Shown here: in pieces, positions 23,360 through 30,999 of the stretch
Layout of the letters: each line of letters starts with the position of its first letter
Position numbering within the stretch: position 1 is the stretch's first letter
From: a virus
Virus record (IMG/VR): IMGVR_UViG_3300018920_000003
Location: 1 to 43,538 of that record
Reading direction: 5' to 3' (one strand)
Length of the DNA: 43,538 nt
The notes under the pieces: generated by a model
What the model saw: the letters and a program-made list of their open reading frames with translations, nothing else
Told to the model about the DNA's origin: nothing
Database searches by the model: none
Program-made: the position numbers and the translations under genes

Positions 23360-24574
23360 TCAGCGCGCCGGGGCGTCCTTGGTGGTGGCGAGCGGTTGCT
23401 GCCACGGTGCCACGACCCTCGCGGCGTCGGTGCGTTGCTGTGGCGCTGGCGGCGGCGTGTGATCGGCGGTGTCGCGGCGCGAGCGATCGAGTGCGTCGTT
23501 GCGTGGCTTCGCCAGCGTGCCCATCGCGTGGTCGAAGCGCGCGCCCACGTACTCGTCACTGCGCCCGGTGAGGTCAATCTTGTCGTCGACCTTCTTGAGC
23601 ACAGCCTCGTGGATCTGACGCGTAGTGAGCCCGTCGAACTTGGTCTCGGCCGGCAGCACGCGGCGCGCCTGGTCGATCAGTGCACCGCGCTCGTTCACCA
23701 GCGAGTCGAGGCGCTTCGGGTCGTTCGCCTCGGCGAGCTTCTTCTTGAGCTCCGCGACCTCCACTGCGGTCGCGTCGAACTTGCCCTGCAGCGTATCGCG
23801 CGCCGCCGTCAGCTGCGTGACCGAATCGTCGCGCTGCTTGAGCGCCTTCTCGAGGACCTGCGCCCACTGCTTAGGCACCTGGATGTCCAAACCGTCCACA
23901 CGCATCGTGACTGGGTCCATATCTCCTCCGTCGGCCCGCCGATCGGGCGGAGCATCTACTGTCTCGGTGCTGATCGCTCCGGCTGCGTCGAGCCGGAAAA
24001 CGCTTGTGTCCGCCTTCGTGTCGTCGGCTTCATCGGAGTCGATGCGCAGGGCGATCTCGCTGCCGGCGCGACCCCAGTTCCGAGGCCCCAGCGCGGCGTG
24101 GTTGTACTGGATGTCGCGCTGCACCACGTCGTACGCCTCGCCGTCGAAGGTGCCCGGCGTCGCATCGATGCGGCAGCGGTAGCCGCACGAAATCTCGCGG
24201 CGCTTGCCCGCCTCCACCAGTTCGATGGCCTTGGCGTCCTGCACCGTGATGTGCGCTGCCACCCGCGATCCGTCCTGTCGGACCGTCTCGCTCACGTGGC
24301 CGATGGACAGGTCGCGCACGTTCTTGGGCGACACCATCTCGGTCGGGTGCAGGTCGGTCACCGGCGCCGAGGCCAGCGAGCTCAGCGACTGCGGCGCAAA
24401 CACCTCGTCAGCCGGGCGGTATTCGCGAATGGTCGTGCCGTCCGCGCGCTTGTAACTGAACACCCCGGCCCGTGTAAGAAAGGCGGGCACACGTAGGAAA
24501 CCTTGGGGAGTGCGCTCCGGCTTGCCGAATGCGGCGACGTCGTAGCGACTGACGCGCTCTGGGGGCGGGCTCAC
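23360..24574 (-). CDS. Head maturation protease fused to scaffold (DUF2213)
   Basis: A 404-residue, two-part protein. Residues 1-180 are the DUF2213 protease: PVTDLHPTEMVSP with H76, EISCGYRCRID with S129, and DIQYNHAALGPRNWGRA with H159 are the likely catalytic elements. Residues about 230-290 form a coiled coil (AVEVAELKKKLAEANDP), typical of a scaffolding domain, and the end is a charged, disordered tail. In this arrangement the protease processes the prohead and its own scaffold, so no separate scaffold gene is needed. The start is GTG at 24574. It precedes decoration and capsid genes. Confidence 0.82.
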   Translation of the reverse strand: MSPPPERVSRYDVAAFGKPERTPQGFLRVPAFLTRAGVFSYKRADGTTIREYRPADEVFAPQSLSSLASAPVTDLHPTEMVSPKNVRDLSIGHVSETVRQDGSRVAAHITVQDAKAIELVEAGKRREISCGYRCRIDATPGTFDGEAYDVVQRDIQYNHAALGPRNWGRAGSEIALRIDSDEADDTKADTSVFRLDAAGAISTETVDAPPDRRADGGDMDPVTMRVDGLDIQVPKQWAQVLEKALKQRDDSVTQLTAARDTLQGKFDATAVEVAELKKKLAEANDPKRLDSLVNERGALIDQARRVLPAETKFDGLTTRQIHEAVLKKVDDKIDLTGRSDEYVGARFDHAMGTLAKPRNDALDRSRRDTADHTPPPAPQQRTDAARVVAPWQQPLATTKDAPAR

Positions 24575-24645
24575 GGGCGCTGGTATGCGACGACCACCCC
24601 AGCGTCAAGCGGGCCACCTGGTGGCGGTGGGCGCGAACGCTGGGC

Positions 24646-24915
24646 TCACTCGTCGACGATGTACGCGTAAGTCCGTGTGTGGTTTTGCTCAAGCAGCGCG
24701 TCGAGGTACAGCTGGCCATCCTCAGGGCGAAACGCCTGAGGCCGTCCGTTGCGACCGTGGACCACGACCTGACTGAACGAATAGGTCACCTTGAAGATGG
24801 GATCCGCGAATACGACTCGAACGACGCCGTCCGCGTGCAGCTCAAACGTGGCGATCTTCGTTCGGCGCTTCGTGTCCGGGTCGACCGAGTAGTAGGTAAT
24901 CACGGGCTGCTCCAC
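24646..24915 (-). CDS. Small protein overlapping the MuF-kinase gene (possible immunity partner)
   Basis: An 89-residue soluble protein made of strands (VITYYSVDPDTKRRTKIATF, GVVRVVFADPIFKVTYSF) and a C-terminal helix (PEDGQLYLDALLEQ). It begins with GTG inside the last codons of the MuF-kinase gene, overlapping by 16 bp, so the two are coupled. In MuF polymorphic toxins the immunity gene follows the toxin directly, so this is a candidate antidote; a minor structural or chaperone role is equally open. No family name can be given. Confidence 0.62.
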   Translation of the reverse strand: MEQPVITYYSVDPDTKRRTKIATFELHADGVVRVVFADPIFKVTYSFSQVVVHGRNGRPQAFRPEDGQLYLDALLEQNHTRTYAYIVDE

Positions 24916-27125
24916 GCGAGCTGCTTCAGCTCAGCAATCTCGGAGGCCGACAACCCGTGCGCCTCGGCAGGCTGCCCGAGCCACTGAGACAACCGAAGCC
25001 GGGTGTCCTCGACGCTCTCGCCGATCAGTGCCTTCAGCTGGGCGGGCTCTTTTTGAAGCGACTTGAGGCGCACGAGTGTCTCATACACCTGGTCGGGCTC
25101 GAGATCGTGAGCGAGCAGCAGTTCGGCGACAGCAGCCGGATCCGCGGCCCGGATCGTTGCCACGCTGACGGCATCGAGATCCATCAACGTGTTCACGAAT
25201 GCAGGCTCCTGGACCGGGAAAGCAAACATCGGGTCGTACCTGCCGTGTTCGCCGAGCGTGCGAAACGCGTAACCGTTGTCGATTGCATGCGCTATTGGAG
25301 CGCCGCCTGCGGACTTGGTGAACAGCACATTTTCCTCGTGCCGGTCGATGCTGCGGGCGAGGACGTCCTCAAGGAACATCTTGCGCGTGGACGGCTGATT
25401 TGCCCACGTGCCGGGATCCTCTGCGATCTCGCGAGCGAGCGCTTTTGCCGAGCCGAGCGAGCCGGATACGATCTCCTGCAGCGACCCTCTGCGACCACCG
25501 AGCTCGCGGGCAACCGTCGACGGCACCACGGCGCCGGCCTTGCCATGAAACAACCGATCGAGCGCCGCTGCCGCCGCCTCCGAGTTCTCGACACCATGGG
25601 TCCACGCCTTTTCGGGGTTCAGCGGCTTCCAGATGGCTTTCTTCTCGCCCTCAGGCGTTCGGATACGCAGAATCTCCGACTCGGTGGCGCCTCTTTCCGT
25701 GATGACGTCCGTCGGGTTGCGCGTCACGTGTGGTTGAGGCTCGAGCATCCAGGCGGGTGGCCGCACGGCCGCGGGTAACTTCGGCGGCGTGGCAGGTACG
25801 CCTACCTTAGCACCCTTGGGCCCAACCGGCAGCTGCGACGGGAGCGGCGCCTTGGCGGGTTTGGGGTTTGTCCGGGCTTTCTGCCGCGCCGGCCCGAGGT
25901 TGGCCGGGAGCGGCTGCGGCAAGCCTTTGGGTACCGAACGCAGGCTCCTCGTGGGTCGCGACGGCGGCGAGCTGGAAGGTGGGCTCGGTGGCGACGGCGG
26001 CGGGCTCGGCGGTGGCGGCGGAGCGGCAGGCGCTTGTGGTGCTGCCCTCGGCACGTTCGCCGGCGGTGGCTGTGGCACGGCGGGCGGCACGATCGGCAAC
26101 GGTTTGGGCGGCTGCACCGGCGGCGGTGGCGGCGGTGGCGGCGGTGGCGTAGGCGGAAGCGCGCCCGGTTGTGGCGCCACGGGCCTAAGTGACGGCTGCG
26201 CGCCTGCCGTTGGTTGCTGCAGCTCGACGTCGCGCGGGTCCATCAGCCCGGCGTCGACAAGCACATCGTCGATAATCGGGATGGCAGCGCAGCGGCAACG
26301 GATAGGCTGCCCGGGATGCCCGCGCTCGCCCGTGCGCATGTCGACCACAGGCGGGTCATTCCACGCGTAGACCTTGCCGTTGAGCTCTCGGTGGCGCTTG
26401 CGCACTCGCTCGTCCTGCGAGCTCGACCACCGATAGCGGCGGACGCCGAGGTTTTGCTGCCGCAGTTGATTCAGCTCGCCGTTGAGTTTGCCGATTTGGT
26501 CGGTGGCGATCAGCGCAGCGCGCTGCTTGACCATGTCGAAGCGCCCCGCGATCTGGGCGGTCACCTCGGTGTGATGCAAGCCCTGACGTGCGGCGCGTGT
26601 GACGATGCCCTTGAGGTCCTCGAGGTGATCGGCTGCCAGCGACTTCACCAGGCGCACGTTCTCGGCGACGAACAGATCCAGGTGATTGGCGAGCCCGGTC
26701 GTATCGTCGAACAGGTTGATCTTCGCGACCTGCTGCACCTGCTTGGTGAGCTCGTTGCCGTTCCATCGGGTCGTGCGTAGCGCTGCCTGCTGTACCGCGA
26801 GCGTGATGCTGGGCTCGGGGATGGCGCGCTGCGTGGCTTCGCGCAGCGACTCGAAAGCAGCGTCGATGTCGCTGTCGGCAGCGTCGGTTCGAGCGGTGGT
26901 CGCCTCCGGCCGCTGCGCGTTGTGCGCACCGAGAATACCCGGCAGCGCTGGCAACAGATTGCGCTGTACGAGGTACTGCACCGTCTCGATCACGTACAGC
27001 AGATGCCGGTAGTAGTAGAGCCGCTCATTGGTCGGAAAGCGCGGGCGCGGCCACTTGCGAGGCTTGACGCGCGTCACGTTGTTGCGGGCGGCCTGCACCC
27101 GCAGCGCCATCTCGAGCGAGCGCAT
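24900..27125 (-). CDS. MuF/SPP1-gp7-type head protein fused to a kinase-like domain
   Basis: A 741-residue fusion. Residues 1-290 are a MuF/gp7 head morphogenesis domain, ending in the diagnostic GERGHPGQPIRCRCAAIPI (264-283). Residues about 305-460 are an extreme Pro-rich linker. Residues about 475-625 look like an atypical HipA/PI3-4K-type kinase: AIWKPL with K500 as ATP lysine, a helix with E513, the catalytic loop DRHEEN with D594 and N599, and the metal-binding D616 in AIDNGYAF. The last 115 residues are helical. MuF proteins sit inside the capsid and some carry toxin domains delivered to hosts; a kinase here suggests an injected effector. Kinase activity is inferred, not shown. Confidence 0.8.
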   Translation of the reverse strand: MRSLEMALRVQAARNNVTRVKPRKWPRPRFPTNERLYYYRHLLYVIETVQYLVQRNLLPALPGILGAHNAQRPEATTARTDAADSDIDAAFESLREATQRAIPEPSITLAVQQAALRTTRWNGNELTKQVQQVAKINLFDDTTGLANHLDLFVAENVRLVKSLAADHLEDLKGIVTRAARQGLHHTEVTAQIAGRFDMVKQRAALIATDQIGKLNGELNQLRQQNLGVRRYRWSSSQDERVRKRHRELNGKVYAWNDPPVVDMRTGERGHPGQPIRCRCAAIPIIDDVLVDAGLMDPRDVELQQPTAGAQPSLRPVAPQPGALPPTPPPPPPPPPPVQPPKPLPIVPPAVPQPPPANVPRAAPQAPAAPPPPPSPPPSPPSPPSSSPPSRPTRSLRSVPKGLPQPLPANLGPARQKARTNPKPAKAPLPSQLPVGPKGAKVGVPATPPKLPAAVRPPAWMLEPQPHVTRNPTDVITERGATESEILRIRTPEGEKKAIWKPLNPEKAWTHGVENSEAAAAALDRLFHGKAGAVVPSTVARELGGRRGSLQEIVSGSLGSAKALAREIAEDPGTWANQPSTRKMFLEDVLARSIDRHEENVLFTKSAGGAPIAHAIDNGYAFRTLGEHGRYDPMFAFPVQEPAFVNTLMDLDAVSVATIRAADPAAVAELLLAHDLEPDQVYETLVRLKSLQKEPAQLKALIGESVEDTRLRLSQWLGQPAEAHGLSASEIAELKQLAWSSP

Positions 27126-27128
27126 GGG

Positions 27129-27527
27129 CTACGGCGCCTCCGGCACGGTCGGGTCAAACACCAGGTCGACGCCGCGCCGCACCAGCTCGGGCTCGATGTG
27201 CCGCAGGATCGTCGCGCATCCCTTGCGGAGCCCCTCCTGGCCAGGATTGAGCGGCACCCATGGCACGGTGAGCACGAAGCACCGATCCACTGGTCGCCCG
27301 TCCTCCTCCACGAGCAACTTGCGGAGCGCGCGCACTACCGTCACGCCCTCATAGACGCCCGGGTTCCCCAGCGCCATCAGCCGCGCCACCTCGTCGCCAG
27401 CCTGCCACCAGCCAAGCACCATCACGTCGTCGCTGCTGTACACCGGCAGGTGGAGCTCGGCGCCAAGCTTCGTGGCGAGCGTGGTCTTGCCGGCTCGCGG
27501 CGCGCCTATGACCGCGATGCGCGTCAC
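27129..27527 (-). CDS. P-loop nucleoside/nucleotide kinase-like protein
   Basis: A 132-residue protein that opens RIAVIGAPRAGKTTLATKLG, a clear Walker A (GAPRAGKTT), followed by VYSSDDVMVLGW, where SSDD is a likely substrate/metal site as in small-molecule kinases. The later FVLTVPWVPLNP may be the Walker B strand and its partner loop. It lies between portal and MuF genes, coupled by GTGA to the portal stop, an unusual place for an enzyme. It may phosphorylate a nucleotide or act with the neighbouring MuF-kinase. The start is GTG. Confidence 0.72.
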   Translation of the reverse strand: MTRIAVIGAPRAGKTTLATKLGAELHLPVYSSDDVMVLGWWQAGDEVARLMALGNPGVYEGVTVVRALRKLLVEEDGRPVDRCFVLTVPWVPLNPGQEGLRKGCATILRHIEPELVRRGVDLVFDPTVPEAP

Positions 27528-28972
27528 CTCGTGGACTCGTCGTCATCGGACTCCTCGTCCGCGTCCTCGTCGTCGGGCTCGGGCTCGTCGCCGTTGGTCG
27601 CCTCGCCTGGCCGCAGCCCTTGCTTGATGTCCGCCTCCAGCAACGCGCGCCGATGCTCGGCGTCGATTGTGGGAATGTCCGCGGCGAGCGCGATGCCGGC
27701 CTCGGCCTCCATCTCGATCTGCGCGGTGACCAGGGCGACGTGCGTGTCCGCCTTCAGCTTCAGGATGGTCGCCTGCTCAAGCTCGTTCGGCTGCCACAGC
27801 GGCTTGAACTCGATCGTCCAGGAGTCCGGTTCCGAGCCGCCTGTAGCCGAGTCGCTCGCGTTCATCAGAATGCGCACGAGGCGCTCGAGCCGCGGCTTGA
27901 GCACGTCCGTCTGGGCATCCGCTACCGTGTCGTACCAGCCGCGGATGTCGGACTCGCCGGTCGCATTCAAGCCCGCTGGCGACTTGCCGAACAGCAGCGT
28001 CACCGGCATCTCGGCCGCTGCAGCCACCCGCTGCATCATGCGGTCCATCATCTCGGGCAGCCCCGCAAACGACGTCGCAACGCGCTCGAAGCTCTCGCGG
28101 TCCGCGTCGATCAGGAGCGATCGGCACACCGAGCGCGCAAGGTCCATCATCTGAATGCGCGTGCGCAGCTCCTCCTGGCCGTTGGTCGCGATCAGGTCCA
28201 CCAGGTTGGCGATCTTGAGCACGCCCTGGCTCGCGTCGCTGATCAGATGCGCGACCGACTGCCACGACGTGGCGGTCTGCCGCAGCGCATCGTGCACGCA
28301 CTGCAGCACCGAGTCCGGCCACCAGCTGTCTGCCCGCTGATTGACCGCTGTCGCGGTGAGCGTGCCCTCGAAGATGATCAGGCGCGAGGCGTGGATGAAC
28401 GTGCCCGTGTTGATCATCGCTGCGCCGGTGACATCCGAGCGGCGCACCTCGAAGATCTCGGGCTCTCCGTAGTGCTCCGCCGTCACGTCCTCGAAGCGCT
28501 TGGCGATCTTGAGTTGCGGGCGCCGCAGCACGTTCAGAAACGCGAGACGCGTGATCTTGGTTTCGTCGAGCAGCTGCTCGGGCGCCTGGCCATCGTCCAC
28601 GCCAAGGTAGATGGCACCGCCGCCGTAGAGCCGACCCCAGATCCAAGCCTCGCGCAACTTGGACATCGCGCCGAGCTCGTGCATCTGGGCCATCAGCGCG
28701 CGGTTGACCTCGACCGACTCATCGTCGTCGGCGCCCTCAAGCCTCAGTCGAAAGCCCCGCCGCGTGGCGTCGCGCGGAATCTTGTTGACGATGCGCTTGG
28801 CCAGGTCGTCGTCGTTGAACAGCGACTCGAGCACAGCGTCGCTCAGCTTCACGCCCGGCACGACCTGCGAGTGCGTTAGCTTGTCGCGCAGCGTGCCAAG
28901 CCCGGTGAGCGCGTTCACCCAAGAGTCGGTGCGCTGCACCACGTTGGCAACCACTGCGCTGACGAGGCTCAC
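27524..28972 (-). CDS. Portal protein (DUF1073 type)
   Basis: A 482-residue protein. It starts with a hydrophobic N-terminus (SLVSAVVANVVQRTDSWVNA), then LGTLRDKLTHSQVVPGVKLS and AWIWGRLYGGGAIYLGVDDG, the portal core of DUF1073. MPVTLLFGKSPAGLNATGES is the family's signature block. The C-terminal 40 residues are extremely acidic. Twelve copies would form the DNA channel at one vertex, bound by the terminase. The start is GTG, overlapping the TerL stop as GTGA. It is placed directly after TerL, as usual. Confidence 0.87.
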   Translation of the reverse strand: MSLVSAVVANVVQRTDSWVNALTGLGTLRDKLTHSQVVPGVKLSDAVLESLFNDDDLAKRIVNKIPRDATRRGFRLRLEGADDDESVEVNRALMAQMHELGAMSKLREAWIWGRLYGGGAIYLGVDDGQAPEQLLDETKITRLAFLNVLRRPQLKIAKRFEDVTAEHYGEPEIFEVRRSDVTGAAMINTGTFIHASRLIIFEGTLTATAVNQRADSWWPDSVLQCVHDALRQTATSWQSVAHLISDASQGVLKIANLVDLIATNGQEELRTRIQMMDLARSVCRSLLIDADRESFERVATSFAGLPEMMDRMMQRVAAAAEMPVTLLFGKSPAGLNATGESDIRGWYDTVADAQTDVLKPRLERLVRILMNASDSATGGSEPDSWTIEFKPLWQPNELEQATILKLKADTHVALVTAQIEMEAEAGIALAADIPTIDAEHRRALLEADIKQGLRPGEATNGDEPEPDDEDADEESDDDESTR

Positions 28973-30471
28973 GCTGCACCCAGCTCGACCGCGATGTTCT
29001 GCATGGCCTGCTGGTATGCGACGACGCCGTGTTTGTGAAGGCCCATGAAAGCCCGGCTGCAGGCGTCCACGATGTCCTTGTGCTTGCCGTCGGGAAAAGC
29101 CTCGAGCTCGCTGAAGAACTCGTCATTCCAGTGCCCGGCGAGCACGTCGACGTTGCCCGCCTCCACCTGGGTCGAAAACGGGCCCGCGTACACGACCTTG
29201 TCCTCGCGCGCCACCTCGGACTCGACGCGAAAGCCCATCAGCAAACTCTTGGTGAGCTGCACGTCGACCTTGCCGGCCTGCGCTGGGTCCTGCCACACCA
29301 GCACCTTCACGCGCTTGCCATCCCCGTGCGCGGTGTTCTGCATCGTTTGCAGCACCTGGCGCGGTGACCCGCGCAGCGACTCGAGATGCATCACCACGAA
29401 GCGCCCGCTGCGCGTGACTCCCATCTTCACGCCACGCGTCCAGGCGGGGTCGGGGCTGTCGGTTGTGACCTGCGTCGCTGCCTTGTCCCAGCCACGCACC
29501 ACCGCGATGATGTCAGTCGGCAGCACCTCCACCACGTGAAACCACCCGCGCCGGAAGTAGAGCCCTGCAGCGGGCCGGATGCGCCAGTTGCCGCCCTGGC
29601 CACTGCCCAGCAGGCGCTCTCGCTCGACCATCGGCAAGGACATCAGGCGCGCACGGTAGCCGGGGTCCGCCTTGAGCAAGATCTTGTTGTCCGCGAGGCG
29701 CCCGAGGATGAAGGTAAACGAGGTGGGCTCGATGCCCTGCTCGACGAACTCTGGGTAACGCTCCATGAGCTCCGCAGGCGTGTCACCCCACACGAGCTCG
29801 TCGCCGCAGCGGAAAAAGTAGCGGATCACGCCGCTGCGCTCGGGCAGCACGTACTCGCCGCGCTCGTCAAGCCACCACAGGATCATCTTCTTGACCCAGC
29901 TGTCCGGGTCGGGATTCATCGTCGCTCGGATGTACGAGCGCACGCCCGAGGTCGAGCGGCAGCGCGAGTACAGGTACCAGAACTGGCCCTCGGTGAAGTG
30001 CGGCAACTCGTCGAAGCCGATCAGCGAGTAGCCCTTGCCCTGGTGGTCCTCCTTGGTCGACTCGTACTGCAGGTGACCGAGCTGCAGCGATGCGCCGCTC
30101 GGGAACACCGCCTTGAACGGGTTTTGCGTGAGCCGCGCGTTGAGACCTGGATACCACTCACGCATCAGCTCCCACAGCGAGCCAGGGCCCTCGAGCTGTG
30201 GCGAGGTGCGGCGGAAGATGATGCCGCCGGCCTTGGGGATGTCGTAGCAGCGCAGGCCCTCGAGCACGAGCGCCGAGGTTTTGCTCGAGCCCGCCTCGCC
30301 GCCGTAGAACACGATGTCGGCGCCGCAGGCCAGGAACCGCTCCTGCGAGCCCGGCTGCGGCCCGATACGCAGGACCGGCTGGGGTTTAGCCTTTGTCTTC
30401 TTCGTCGTCGGTGAGGGCGGGCCGGCGTCCGTTGTCCGGCATGTAGAACTCGATCTTGGTGCGTGTGCCAT
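28969..30471 (-). CDS. terL: Terminase large subunit
   Basis: A 500-residue packaging ATPase-nuclease. Walker A is GGEAGSSKTS (57-66, K64) and Walker B is LIGFDE (150-155, D154/E155). The C-terminal RNase-H-like nuclease begins at VVRGWDKAATQ (Asp near residue 335) and ends near DIVDACSRAF with another Asp. The N-terminus is uncertain: the longest frame starts at ATG 30471 and overlaps the small subunit gene by 86 bp, with only a weak ribosome site. The first 35 residues are low-complexity and may not be translated. It cuts concatemers and powers packaging through the portal. Confidence 0.9.
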   Translation of the reverse strand: MAHAPRSSSTCRTTDAGPPSPTTKKTKAKPQPVLRIGPQPGSQERFLACGADIVFYGGEAGSSKTSALVLEGLRCYDIPKAGGIIFRRTSPQLEGPGSLWELMREWYPGLNARLTQNPFKAVFPSGASLQLGHLQYESTKEDHQGKGYSLIGFDELPHFTEGQFWYLYSRCRSTSGVRSYIRATMNPDPDSWVKKMILWWLDERGEYVLPERSGVIRYFFRCGDELVWGDTPAELMERYPEFVEQGIEPTSFTFILGRLADNKILLKADPGYRARLMSLPMVERERLLGSGQGGNWRIRPAAGLYFRRGWFHVVEVLPTDIIAVVRGWDKAATQVTTDSPDPAWTRGVKMGVTRSGRFVVMHLESLRGSPRQVLQTMQNTAHGDGKRVKVLVWQDPAQAGKVDVQLTKSLLMGFRVESEVAREDKVVYAGPFSTQVEAGNVDVLAGHWNDEFFSELEAFPDGKHKDIVDACSRAFMGLHKHGVVAYQQAMQNIAVELGAA

Positions 30472-30847
30472 TGTCTACTTCTGTGGGTTCGAAGCTGATG
30501 CCGATCTGCGGCGTAGCGTTCGGGCCATACAGCTTGGGATACTTGCGCTCGAGCGACCACGCGGCGGCCTTCCAATCGCCATCGATACGCTTGAGCTGGG
30601 CGGTGGTGATCACCGCCTGCGAGCGTATGGCGTCCTCCGCCTGCACCTTGCGCACGGCAATGAAAAACGCGGCGAAGCGGCGCTCGCCCGCCGCTCCTCG
30701 CTTCAGCCAGTCGTTGACGGCGTCTTCGCTGACGCCGGCGGCCTCCGCTGCGTGCCGGCGGAAGGCACCCGCCTTGAGGTGCCGGATGATGGTCTCGTGC
30801 ACCTCCTTGGTGAGCAGCAGATGGTTGCCTGACTTCCTGCTGCCCAT
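30386..30847 (-). CDS. terS: Terminase small subunit
   Basis: A 153-residue protein with an N-terminal helix-turn-helix (HLKAGAFRRHAAEAAGVSED, AVNDWLKRG), a middle helix (FAAFFIAVRKVQAEDAIRSQ) and WKAAAWSLERKYPKLYG, the typical layout of DNA-recognising small terminases. The ATG at 30847 (TGATG with the preceding stop) is preferred to a GTG three bases upstream. It precedes TerL. It would recognise the pac or cos site, which I could not locate. Confidence 0.82.
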   Translation of the reverse strand: MGSRKSGNHLLLTKEVHETIIRHLKAGAFRRHAAEAAGVSEDAVNDWLKRGAAGERRFAAFFIAVRKVQAEDAIRSQAVITTAQLKRIDGDWKAAAWSLERKYPKLYGPNATPQIGISFEPTEVDNGTRTKIEFYMPDNGRRPALTDDEEDKG

Positions 30848-30999
30848 CACAGCCGTCCAGTCAGGAGCAGAACGAGGAGCACCAGCACGACAAGCCCGAG
30901 GGCGCCAGACGGCCCGTAGCCCCAGCTGCGCGAGTGACCCCAGTTTGGAAAGGACCCGACGGCAAGAAACACCAGCACCACGATGAGTATTGTGACCAT
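30847..30999 (-). CDS. DUF3309-like small membrane protein
   Basis: A 50-residue protein with two hydrophobic helices separated by a polar loop reading WGHSRSWGYGPSGALGL. This P-x-W-x-HS-x-x-WGYGPSG-x-G-L pattern is that of the DUF3309 family, small hairpin membrane proteins known mainly from bacterial chromosomes. The ATG at 30999 overlaps the preceding methyltransferase stop (TGATG). Why it stands before the terminase genes is unknown; it may be a moron or a late membrane function. Confidence 0.75.
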   Translation of the reverse strand: MVTILIVVLVFLAVGSFPNWGHSRSWGYGPSGALGLVVLVLLVLLLTGRL

